This document shows, one piece after another, positions 9,404 to 17,907 of a stretch of 64,000 bases of DNA. The notes under the pieces were generated by a model that had not been told where the DNA came from, did no database searches, and saw nothing but the letters and a program-made list of their open reading frames with translations. A program made the position numbers and the translations under genes. This DNA comes from Allorhizobium paknamense (GTDB lineage Bacteria > Pseudomonadota > Alphaproteobacteria > Rhizobiales > Rhizobiaceae), in NCBI RefSeq assembly GCF_030815125.1, contig NZ_JAUSWH010000005.1, positions 62,001-126,000 of the forward strand, given 5' to 3'. How positions within the stretch are numbered: position 1 is the first letter of the stretch; each line of letters opens with the position of its first letter.

Positions 9404-12400
9404 TGCATCACGAGAAAGCAGCAATTCTTCTCGTTCGCCTAGCGGAATTTCAGACGAAATTAATGCGATTTTTAACTTCACCATAAACCTAACATCACAA
9501 ATACTATCAGAGCAGGGATATAAAAATATATCTTCAGGCTATGGTAATGCTTTGGGTTGGACTGTGAATGCCGTTGGGATTATTTCAGATATTAATAATA
9601 AAAATATTTCTGACGATAAAAAATTAGATAAAATAAAAGAAGATGTTTTTGGCGATGTTAGCGGTCAGTTAGGTGGCATTGTCGGAGGAGTTGCTGGTGG
9701 TTTCGTCCTATCTATATTCGGTCCAGTTGGGGCTTCTGCAGGAGTTGTATTAGGATCTACCCTTGGAGGGTACGGATTTCAAAAAGGTGCGGAGTATTTA
9801 TTTACGCATCCAGATATTTTCCTGGAACGCAATTGGACGGCTTATGACGCTGATATTGGCGATCCGAGTCCTTATCGCAGGACCGATCCCGAGTACGGTG
9901 TCGTTTATTCAGGATATGCGGGCTCGGATACAGGGTATGCCACACCTGCAGAACGTGGGCCTGGCCCCGGCATGGACGTTCAAGGTTATCAAGGCTCCGG
10001 TACTGATCTTTATGATACCCCGGCAGAAGACGGCCCAGGGCCAGGCATGCAGCCCAGCGGCTATACAGGTATCGATACCGATCCGTATGACACACCAGCG
10101 GAGTCCGGCCCCGGCCCGGGCATGGCCACTCAGGGCTATACTGGCTACGGTACGGATCCCTACAATACTCCATCCGAGATGGGGCCTGGCCCTGGTGTGC
10201 AGCTCGAAAGTTCCGTCGATCCTTTCTCCTTCTCCGGTTGGCTGGACGGAGTGCCCGCCGGAGGTCCAACCGGCAGCGGAACCTATGGAACATCTCCGGA
10301 CGGCTCGACGACAGGCGGTTACCAGGGTGCTAACAACAATAACGTCTACGGCGGGGCATCGACCGCCTTTGGGCAGACGGGTTTCGGCTCTTCCGGCGTC
10401 TACGGTGGAGGATCCTATGCTGGCGGTTCATATGATGGCAGTTCCGTAGGCGGCAATACCGGCAGCAGCGGTAGCACAGGAAGCTCCGGCGGCGGCGGTA
10501 CGGGCAGCACTGGTGGGACTGGCGGCGGTACGGGGGGCAGTACCGGTGGGACCGGCGGCGGAAGCACAGGCAGTACGGGCGGTGGTGGAACCGGAAGCAC
10601 GGGTGCTACGGGTGGCGGCGGTACAGGCAGTACCGGCAGCACGGGTGGGAGCACCGGCGGCACAGGGAGCACCGGTGGTGGTGGAACCGGTAGCACGGGC
10701 AGCACCGGCGGTGGCAATACGGGCAGCTCGGGTGGCGGCAGCGGTGGGTCCGGGGGATCTGGCGGGGGTTCCGGGGGTGGATCGGGTGGTTCGCCGATCG
10801 TTCTGGATCTCGATGGCAATGGTATCCAGATCACGGCGCTCGGCGCGTCGGACAAGTATTTCGACATGGCGGGCGATGGCAAGCAGCACAGAACCGCTTG
10901 GGCGGGTGCGGGCGATGGCGTGCTGGTGCTCGACCTGAATGGTTCGGGCAAGATTACCCAGCAGGATCAGGTGCAGTTTACCGCCTGGGATCCCACCGCG
11001 ACCTCCGACATGCAGGCTCTGCGGGATGTGTTCGATACCAATCACAACGGCAAGCTCGATGCCGGCGATGCCGACTGGACCGATTTCAAGGTGATGGTCA
11101 CCAATGCCGACGGCTCGACCACGCTGAAGACGCTGGCCGAGCTTGGGATTACCTCGATCGATCTGACCAGCAACCATCAGGAGACGGTCCTTCCGGACGG
11201 CTCGGGAATATCCGGAGAAACGACCTTTACGAAAAGCGATGGCACCACGGGCACGGCGGCTGATACGGTTTTCTCCTATGACCCGAATGGTTACCTGGTA
11301 AAGCAGACCCGCACCAAGAATGCCGATGGTACGGTGACGCTCGACAGCAAATCCTTCAATGCGAATGGAACGCTGGCCAGCGAGACGCTCTCTACCTATA
11401 GCAGCGATGGAAAGACCATCACCCGGAAATTCGACGATAATGGCGACGGTGTCTTCAATCGCACCCAGACGGATACGAAAACCACCAATGCCGATGGTTC
11501 GCTGACGGAAACCATTCGCAATTATGACAGCAGCGGCACCCGATTGACGGGTGAACTTCAGTTCATCACCGCAGCCGATGGCAAGACACGGACCATTTTG
11601 AGCGATACCAACGGATGGGGCTTCTTTGACGAGGTCGAAACCGTCACCTTCGGCACGGACGGCTCCGAGACCACGACGGCCAGCGATATGAACGCCGATG
11701 GCTCCCTGCGGGACCGCACCATCGTGTCCACCAGCGCCGATGGCCTGAGCAAAACGGTGGAAGTTGAAAAAACCGGTAGCGGCCAGATCAATTCGGCCGA
11801 GACCGATGTCACCACGAGTGCATCGGATGGGACGCGGACCGAAACGGACATTCTTTATGCCGGGAGCGGGACGGCTGCAGCCAATATCGTCGGCAAGTCC
11901 ATAACGGTTACCAGCGCCAATGGTGACAGCAAGACCATCAGCAGCGATCTCGACGGCAATGGATCGACGGACATCGTCTCCACCAGTGCGATCGTCTTCA
12001 ATGCCGATGGCAGCACGACGACAACCCAGAGCGACCTCAATGGCGATGGCTCGCTGCGGGATCGGACGGAAACGGACCTCAGCGGCAATGGTATCAACAA
12101 GACCACCAGGGTCGATCTCGATGGCAATGGCAGCTTCGATATCGTGACAGCCGAAACCGTGGTGCAAAACAGTGACGGTTCGGGCTCCGATACGACCATA
12201 ACAAGCAATGCCGATGGCAGTCTGCGGCAGGAGCAGGTCTCGTCCTGGAGTGCGGACGGCAAGACCAAGACGGCGGAGACCGACCGCGACGGCGATGGGC
12301 ATTTCGACCGGATCGATGTCACCACCACTGCCAGCGACGGCAGTTCCACCGAAACCGTTTCGAATTATACGCCCAACGGATCGGTTCTGGTGTCGAAGAC

Positions 12401-15400
12401 GCTCTCGGTGACGAGCGCCGATGGTCTGACCAAGACAACTGAGATCGACAGCAATGGCGATGGCAGCTTCGATTCCGCGCAATCCACGGCAACCGTTCTG
12501 AACAGCGACGGCTCTTCGACCGTGACGGTGATCACGAAAAGCGGCGCCAATGCGGTCGAGACCGGCAGGACGGTAACGATCACCAGTGCCAATGGCCACT
12601 CTGTCACCACTCAGAAATACCTGGATGGCCAGACAAGCCCGGATTACACAACAACCGATGTCAAGGCGATCAATGCCGACGGCTCCTCGACGGAAACGGT
12701 GACGACATTGGTTGGAACCGATCAGGTTCAGGTCAGCCGGACTGTTACCTTGGTAAGCGAAGACAAACGCACGACCACCGTTTCGACCTTTACCGACAAC
12801 CGCCCGTCTCCAACGGCGGTCAGCGAGACGGATATTCACGCCGATGGATCGCAAGTCCAGACGGTATCGGATTACAGCCCCGACGGGTCGGTTCTGTTGT
12901 CGCGCTCGGTGACGACCACGAGCGCGGACGGGCTGACGGTGACTACCGCCCGGGATGCCAATGGGGACGGGGTCATCGATGCGACATCCGTTTCGCAAGC
13001 GGTGCTGGAAAGCGATGGCTCGACGGTCACGACGGCCGCAACCTATTATGGCTCCGGCACGGCTGTTGCCAATCTGGTCAGCAGGACTGAGACAACGACA
13101 AGCGCCAACGGCCTGTCTGTCGTCACCCGAACGGACAGCGACGGCAATGGCAGCTTCGATGGCGAAACTGCCGATATCAAGGTGCTGAATGCGGATGGGT
13201 CCACGACGGAAACCCTCTCCAGCTTCAGCGGCGACGGTTCGCATCTTCTGGGCCGCTCGCAGACCATCACGAGCGGCAACGGGCTCAGCACCACCACCAG
13301 CACCGATGTCAACGGCGATGGCGCTTTCGATAGCGTGGTTACGGATATCACCGTGCTCAATGCCGATGGTTCGACCACGGAAACGCGCACCGCATCGAGT
13401 GCGAATAACAGCACCGTCTCGAAAACCGTCTCCACCAGCAATTCGGTGAAAAATACGGGCTCTGTCAGCATCTATCTCGATGGCAGCACAACGGCGCATC
13501 AGACGCAGACACTGGCCGTCAATGCCGATGGCTCCAGCACGTCCATCACGGCGGTTTTCGATGGGAGCGGCCAGCTCGCATCCACCTTCAACAAAACCGT
13601 CAGTGCCGATGGCTTGCGTCAATCCACGGCCCTGACCCTGGGGCCGGACCAGACGGCCAGCCGTTCGAGCACCTCCGTCAAGACCTTGAATGCCGATGGT
13701 TCCACCACGCAGACATTCTCGGATTTCGGGGCAGGAGGTGGGCTTGTCGACAGGACGGTCGATCAGACCAGCGCCGATGGTCTTTCGAGCGTGACGCAAT
13801 GGGATGACAATGGCGATGGCAGTATCGATTATTCGAGTTCCACAACACGCGTCTTGAACGCGAATGGCTCCAATTCCGTCACCACTGCTACCACCAATGC
13901 CGACGGTTCGCTGCATAATCGCACCATCGTGCTCACCAGCGCCGACAAGGAAAACATCACCACCACCCGTGACATCAATGGTGACGGGACCGTTGACCAG
14001 ACGGTTGAGAGCATCGTCAACCTTGATGGCTCCGGCACCATCATGGCCATGGATGGAGCCGTTGAAATGGCGTCCGACCGGTCTTTCGGCGCTCAGGACG
14101 GGCGCTATGAAACCGGCAGTGCGGACGGCCTGACCAAGACCGTTCTCTATGACGCCAACGGCGACGGTCTGGCCGAAAACGCTGAGACGACCACCACGGT
14201 GATCAATGCCGATGGCAGCCACGTCACCACCCTTCAGCACGAGACCTTGTCCGGGGGCGATGCCAGTTCGGCAAATCCTGCTTACAACAGCCGGGTCGAT
14301 GATCGGACGCAAATCACCTCAAGCGCTAATGGTCTCACGACCACCACGCAATGGGATCTCGACGGCTCCGGCAGTTATGACGAAAGCAAGAGCGATGTGA
14401 AAACGATCGGCAGTGATGGATCGACAACCGAGACCGTCAGCATGGTCCGCCAAGGGGTTTTGGCCAGCCGGAAATCAACCACCGTCAGCGGCAATGGCCT
14501 GACCACGACGACCTCCTGGGATGCGACCGGCTCCGGAACCGCAGCCCAGCAATCCTCCTCAAGCAAGGTGGTCGAAGCCGATGGTTCGACGGTGCTGACG
14601 ACGAATTCCGTGGCTCTGCCTGGACTGGACCTGTCGGCATCCATCGTCACCACCCAGGCGGATGGTCTCGGTGTCATCACTGATATCGATGAGGATGGCG
14701 ACGGTGTCTTTGAGAAGATCATGAACCGGACCGTGACGATGCTTGCGGACGGCTCAAGCTCTGTCGTGGTGTCCGACAGCAATTCCGCAGGCACTCTTCT
14801 CGACAAGACGACGACCCAGACCACCCTGAACGGGCGGCATGTGGTCACCAGCACCGATGCCGATGGCAACGGCTCGGTCGATCAGGTGATCGATAGCCTC
14901 CAGGCCGTAGACGGCGGCATACAGACGGTGAAGACCAACTACAATGCCGATGGTTCCACGGCCAGCCGGGTTGTCTCCACGACGACAGAAGATGGACTGG
15001 TGATGACGACCAGCCAGGATCTTAACGGCGACGGGCTGGCGGATCGGAAGATCGTCGACACCACGACCAGCAATGCCGATGGCTCAAGCAGGCTGCTGGA
15101 GCAGACTTATGCAACGAGCGGCACGACAGCATCGGGTGCCATATCGGCGATCACGCCCGTGCTGATCAAGACCGTTCAGCGCAGCGAGAGCGCGGACGGA
15201 AGGACAACGGTCACCACAACCGACGTCAATGGCGATGGCAGTGTCGACAAGGTTGTGACGGACGTGACGCATGCCGACGGGTCGAAGACCACGACCACCA
15301 CCGCCAATGCAGTGGCGCAACGCTATCAAAGCCATCTCGGCACGGTGCTCTGGCATTCCGCTTTTGCCGCTCAAGACCAGAAGGTTGCGGCCAGCAGCAT

Positions 15401-17831
15401 CCAGACAACGGACTCCACGGGCATGAGCAGCACCGTGCTGTCGGACTATGACGGCGATGGCATCAGTGAGCATCAGGAAAGCTGGACGAGGAACATCGAC
15501 GGATCGCAGATCGCCACGATCAGCGACATGGGTGCCGATGGCTGGATCGCGGCGCGCGGCCTCGAAACCATCAGTGCCGATGGTCTGACGACGATCCTCT
15601 ATGAGGATAGCAGCAATAGCGGCATGATCGACCATATCGACAAGGCCGTCATGCGGGCGGATGGAAGCGAAGTCGAAACCATCAGCGATTTGAATGGCGA
15701 TGGTTCCGTGGCGGAATCGACCACCACCACCATCAGCGCCACCGGCCAGACCAGCACCAGCCGGTCCACCTTTCAGCCCGCGACCACGCAAACCGTGTCG
15801 GATGACAATACGAGCCGCAGCATATCCGGAAGCGATGATGCCATCGACGTCGAAGGCCAATCCAACCAGATCATTCTTGGCAATGGCATCAATCAGGTCG
15901 CCCTCGTCGGGGACGATAACACCGTTCATGAAATCGGAAATACCGTTGCCACCATTGCAGCCTACGGGGCCAATGAACGCCTGGAGGTCAGCGGGCGCAA
16001 CAATATCGCCACGGTTTCCAATGCGTCCGTTGTCATCGATAATGGTGGCGGGCTGATCCTTTCGGGAGGAAACGACAGCGTTGTCCTGCACGGCAACAGC
16101 GAGCTTCGGATCTGGAGCGGCGACAGGAATAATACGGTCGAAATCTCCGGTTACGGCACGGGGCTCGACGCCTCCTCCACGACAATCTCCATCGATGATG
16201 GGGCAACGGTCCTCCTCAGCGGTGATGACGATCAGGTTGCAGCCCACAACGGCTCGGTTCTTGTCGATACCGATCGAACGGCAAGTGACGATGAGCTCGA
16301 TGTTATCGGCCAGGGCGTCAATGCGGCGCTTTCCGGCTGGATCATTTCCGTCGGCGAGAATGCGTCGGGAACGGTGACGGGAGATGATAACGCCATCGCG
16401 CTCTATGGAAACGCGGTCTTCTCCATCGCCAGCGGTGCCGATAATACGGTCGCAGCCTTCGGCACAAACAATACGGTGATGACCTCCAATGCCAGCGTTG
16501 TCGTGGAAACCGGCAGCAGCCTGACCCTGGTCGGCAATGGCCTGACGATCGATGAATATACAGATGCCAGCCTGACCCTTTCGGGAAGCGGCAGCACCAT
16601 CTCCATCGACGGACGACGCACGACCGCCGCGGCCTCGAATGCAACGATCATCATGACAGGTTCGGCGGATGCCGTCGTCACCGGGGGTGGCGATAGGCTG
16701 ACTGTCTCTGGCGACAGCAACAATGCCACGCTGTCGGGCGGAACCGTTCTTGTCGGGACGGTCACGCAAGCCGCCAGCCTTTCACTGGCAGGAGATGGCG
16801 ATGCCATCACCCTTGCCGGGGATGGTTCCTCGCTCGATGCCAGCGGTTCTGGCGGCAGGCTGGATATTGAGGGCGATGCGACATTCGCCTCGATCTCCAC
16901 GGCCAGCATTCAGGTCGATGGCGATTTTTCCACCATCAACGGTGAGAACAATACGATCACGATTACCAAAGCCAATGCGACTGTCGCGGTGTGGGGCGAT
17001 CACAACCGCATCAACGGCAATGAGAGCGGTGACACCCTGACCATTGTGGGGACGGATGAAACAGTCGCATTGTCGCATGCAAGCGTCACCGTCGGCACGG
17101 ACTCCGCCGTCACGATGACGGGCGACGATCTGGCCATAGAGGCGGACACAAGGGCAAGCCTGACCCTTTCGGGCAGCGGCAATGTCATTTCCATCGAAGG
17201 GCGCGGCACCAGCATCACCACCTCGAATGCGACGCTGGTCATGACCGGTTCCGCCGATGTCACGGTGACGGGTAGCGGCGATATCCTGAATGTCAGCGGC
17301 GGCAGCAGCAACAATGCCGTGCTTTCGGGCGGAACCGTCACTATTGCCGAGGGCGCTCAGGTGATGGTCGACGGCAATAACAACAGCGTGGTTCTCAATG
17401 CCGGAAGCGATATGGATACCGCCGATGGCACTGGCCTGCACGACATTGTCGAGGTGAAGGGCGCCGGCGCCTGGACAGCGGTGAGTCAATCGAGCGTGAC
17501 GCTGGATGCAGGAGCCTCGCTCTCCCTGACCGGTGAGCAGGATACGATCACCATGGGTCAGTATACGGCGCTCGAAATCTTCGGGGCCAATGATAACTTT
17601 GTCTTCCATGCAGGCTTCGGCCAGGATGTGATCTCGGGCTATCAGGCCTCCGGCAGCAGCGCGGACATGATTGCCTTTGACCGCACGAGTTTTTCGGATT
17701 GGGCGGATCTCCTGTCCAATGCGCAACAGTCCGGCCAGGATGTGATCATCACCTCCCATGCCAACGACACGCTGACATTGAAGAACACGGCGCTTTCGAA
17801 CCTTCAGCAGAACAAATTCAGCTTCTCCTGA
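9390..17831 (+). CDS. Giant repeat protein with type I secretion C-terminus
   Basis: A 2,813-residue protein, probably exported by the ABC/HlyD pair encoded just downstream. Modules in order: (1) AT-rich-coded head, residues 1-150, with a glycine-zipper stretch (GGIVGGVAGG, then GASAGVVLGSTLGG, about 88-128); (2) four ~25-residue repeats ending GPGPG (about 174-274); (3) Gly/Ser/Thr linker (about 348-468); (4) SPIVLDLDGNGI...YFDMAGDG...RTAW domain typical of RTX-type exoproteins (468-592); (5) about 25 repeats of ~55 residues with NADGSTTET and DxNGDGxxD calcium-type loops (600-2150); (6) short Asn/Gly-rich solenoid-like repeats; (7) a C-terminus of type I substrates (FVFHAGFGQDVI, DTLTLKNTALSNL). 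Canonical GGxGxDxLx nonapeptides are absent. It could be an adhesin, matrix protein or contact-dependent toxin; the sequence does not decide. Confidence 0.85.
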   Translation: MGPNNASRESSNSSRSPSGISDEINAIFNFTINLTSQILSEQGYKNISSGYGNALGWTVNAVGIISDINNKNISDDKKLDKIKEDVFGDVSGQLGGIVGGVAGGFVLSIFGPVGASAGVVLGSTLGGYGFQKGAEYLFTHPDIFLERNWTAYDADIGDPSPYRRTDPEYGVVYSGYAGSDTGYATPAERGPGPGMDVQGYQGSGTDLYDTPAEDGPGPGMQPSGYTGIDTDPYDTPAESGPGPGMATQGYTGYGTDPYNTPSEMGPGPGVQLESSVDPFSFSGWLDGVPAGGPTGSGTYGTSPDGSTTGGYQGANNNNVYGGASTAFGQTGFGSSGVYGGGSYAGGSYDGSSVGGNTGSSGSTGSSGGGGTGSTGGTGGGTGGSTGGTGGGSTGSTGGGGTGSTGATGGGGTGSTGSTGGSTGGTGSTGGGGTGSTGSTGGGNTGSSGGGSGGSGGSGGGSGGGSGGSPIVLDLDGNGIQITALGASDKYFDMAGDGKQHRTAWAGAGDGVLVLDLNGSGKITQQDQVQFTAWDPTATSDMQALRDVFDTNHNGKLDAGDADWTDFKVMVTNADGSTTLKTLAELGITSIDLTSNHQETVLPDGSGISGETTFTKSDGTTGTAADTVFSYDPNGYLVKQTRTKNADGTVTLDSKSFNANGTLASETLSTYSSDGKTITRKFDDNGDGVFNRTQTDTKTTNADGSLTETIRNYDSSGTRLTGELQFITAADGKTRTILSDTNGWGFFDEVETVTFGTDGSETTTASDMNADGSLRDRTIVSTSADGLSKTVEVEKTGSGQINSAETDVTTSASDGTRTETDILYAGSGTAAANIVGKSITVTSANGDSKTISSDLDGNGSTDIVSTSAIVFNADGSTTTTQSDLNGDGSLRDRTETDLSGNGINKTTRVDLDGNGSFDIVTAETVVQNSDGSGSDTTITSNADGSLRQEQVSSWSADGKTKTAETDRDGDGHFDRIDVTTTASDGSSTETVSNYTPNGSVLVSKTLSVTSADGLTKTTEIDSNGDGSFDSAQSTATVLNSDGSSTVTVITKSGANAVETGRTVTITSANGHSVTTQKYLDGQTSPDYTTTDVKAINADGSSTETVTTLVGTDQVQVSRTVTLVSEDKRTTTVSTFTDNRPSPTAVSETDIHADGSQVQTVSDYSPDGSVLLSRSVTTTSADGLTVTTARDANGDGVIDATSVSQAVLESDGSTVTTAATYYGSGTAVANLVSRTETTTSANGLSVVTRTDSDGNGSFDGETADIKVLNADGSTTETLSSFSGDGSHLLGRSQTITSGNGLSTTTSTDVNGDGAFDSVVTDITVLNADGSTTETRTASSANNSTVSKTVSTSNSVKNTGSVSIYLDGSTTAHQTQTLAVNADGSSTSITAVFDGSGQLASTFNKTVSADGLRQSTALTLGPDQTASRSSTSVKTLNADGSTTQTFSDFGAGGGLVDRTVDQTSADGLSSVTQWDDNGDGSIDYSSSTTRVLNANGSNSVTTATTNADGSLHNRTIVLTSADKENITTTRDINGDGTVDQTVESIVNLDGSGTIMAMDGAVEMASDRSFGAQDGRYETGSADGLTKTVLYDANGDGLAENAETTTTVINADGSHVTTLQHETLSGGDASSANPAYNSRVDDRTQITSSANGLTTTTQWDLDGSGSYDESKSDVKTIGSDGSTTETVSMVRQGVLASRKSTTVSGNGLTTTTSWDATGSGTAAQQSSSSKVVEADGSTVLTTNSVALPGLDLSASIVTTQADGLGVITDIDEDGDGVFEKIMNRTVTMLADGSSSVVVSDSNSAGTLLDKTTTQTTLNGRHVVTSTDADGNGSVDQVIDSLQAVDGGIQTVKTNYNADGSTASRVVSTTTEDGLVMTTSQDLNGDGLADRKIVDTTTSNADGSSRLLEQTYATSGTTASGAISAITPVLIKTVQRSESADGRTTVTTTDVNGDGSVDKVVTDVTHADGSKTTTTTANAVAQRYQSHLGTVLWHSAFAAQDQKVAASSIQTTDSTGMSSTVLSDYDGDGISEHQESWTRNIDGSQIATISDMGADGWIAARGLETISADGLTTILYEDSSNSGMIDHIDKAVMRADGSEVETISDLNGDGSVAESTTTTISATGQTSTSRSTFQPATTQTVSDDNTSRSISGSDDAIDVEGQSNQIILGNGINQVALVGDDNTVHEIGNTVATIAAYGANERLEVSGRNNIATVSNASVVIDNGGGLILSGGNDSVVLHGNSELRIWSGDRNNTVEISGYGTGLDASSTTISIDDGATVLLSGDDDQVAAHNGSVLVDTDRTASDDELDVIGQGVNAALSGWIISVGENASGTVTGDDNAIALYGNAVFSIASGADNTVAAFGTNNTVMTSNASVVVETGSSLTLVGNGLTIDEYTDASLTLSGSGSTISIDGRRTTAAASNATIIMTGSADAVVTGGGDRLTVSGDSNNATLSGGTVLVGTVTQAASLSLAGDGDAITLAGDGSSLDASGSGGRLDIEGDATFASISTASIQVDGDFSTINGENNTITITKANATVAVWGDHNRINGNESGDTLTIVGTDETVALSHASVTVGTDSAVTMTGDDLAIEADTRASLTLSGSGNVISIEGRGTSITTSNATLVMTGSADVTVTGSGDILNVSGGSSNNAVLSGGTVTIAEGAQVMVDGNNNSVVLNAGSDMDTADGTGLHDIVEVKGAGAWTAVSQSSVTLDAGASLSLTGEQDTITMGQYTALEIFGANDNFVFHAGFGQDVISGYQASGSSADMIAFDRTSFSDWADLLSNAQQSGQDVIITSHANDTLTLKNTALSNLQQNKFSFS
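9911..10209 (+). repeat. Four tandem ~25-residue GPGPG repeats inside the giant gene
   Basis: Four copies of a unit reading roughly GYxGxxTDxYDTPAExGPGPG with a variable 3-4 residue tail. They sit between the glycine-zipper head and the Gly/Ser/Thr linker. Conserved Asp/Thr/Tyr and Pro-Gly turns suggest an extended rod or collagen-like spacer. Confidence 0.75.
10440..10790 (+). repeat. Gly/Ser/Thr-rich low-complexity linker
   Basis: About 117 residues made almost only of Gly, Ser and Thr (GSTGSTGG-type units), encoded by short GGN-AGC/ACN repeats. It is likely a flexible tether between the head and the calcium-binding body, and is prone to slippage in length. Confidence 0.8.
11190..15830 (+). 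repeat. About 25 tandem ~55-residue DxDGDG repeats
   Basis: The body of the giant protein repeats SADGL-T-TT, then D-x-(N/D)-G-(D/N)-G-x-x-D, then NADGSTTET and SxxxDGSLxxRT. I count about twenty good calcium-type loops (for example DLDGNGSFD, DRDGDGHFD, DSNGDGSFD, DANGDGVID, DINGDGTVD). Copies are divergent at DNA level, so this is an old array rather than a recent expansion. Confidence 0.8.
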
Positions 17832-17853
17832 ACTGGAAGGGCACCAAACAATC

Positions 17854-17880
17854 GCCTGAAGCGGAACCCCTGCTTCAGGC
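17854..17880 (+). other. Hairpin between giant gene and its ABC transporter
   Basis: GCCTGAAGC (17854-17862) is complementary to GCTTCAGGC (17872-17880) with a 9-nt loop. No T-run follows. It may reduce read-through from the structural gene into the transporter genes or stabilise the long upstream mRNA. Confidence 0.5.
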
Positions 17881-17907
17881 CCCCCCTCGTGTCTGTGGGA
17901 GGCACCT

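Noticed and set aside
8712..9840. A mobile element or phage fragment as the source of the AT-rich stretch
   Set aside because: No transposase, integrase, inverted ends or target duplication is visible; only base composition is unusual.
10440..10790. Short regular repeats that could suggest a CRISPR array or a satellite
   Set aside because: The repeats are in frame, encode Gly/Ser/Thr, and have no constant-length repeat and spacer pattern.
10428..14312. A very long minus-strand open frame (about 1,290 codons) opposite the giant repeat gene
   Set aside because: It mirrors the codon-level repeats of the real plus-strand gene, has no domain sense and no ribosome-binding site. The plus-strand product has coherent modules and a secretion C-terminus.
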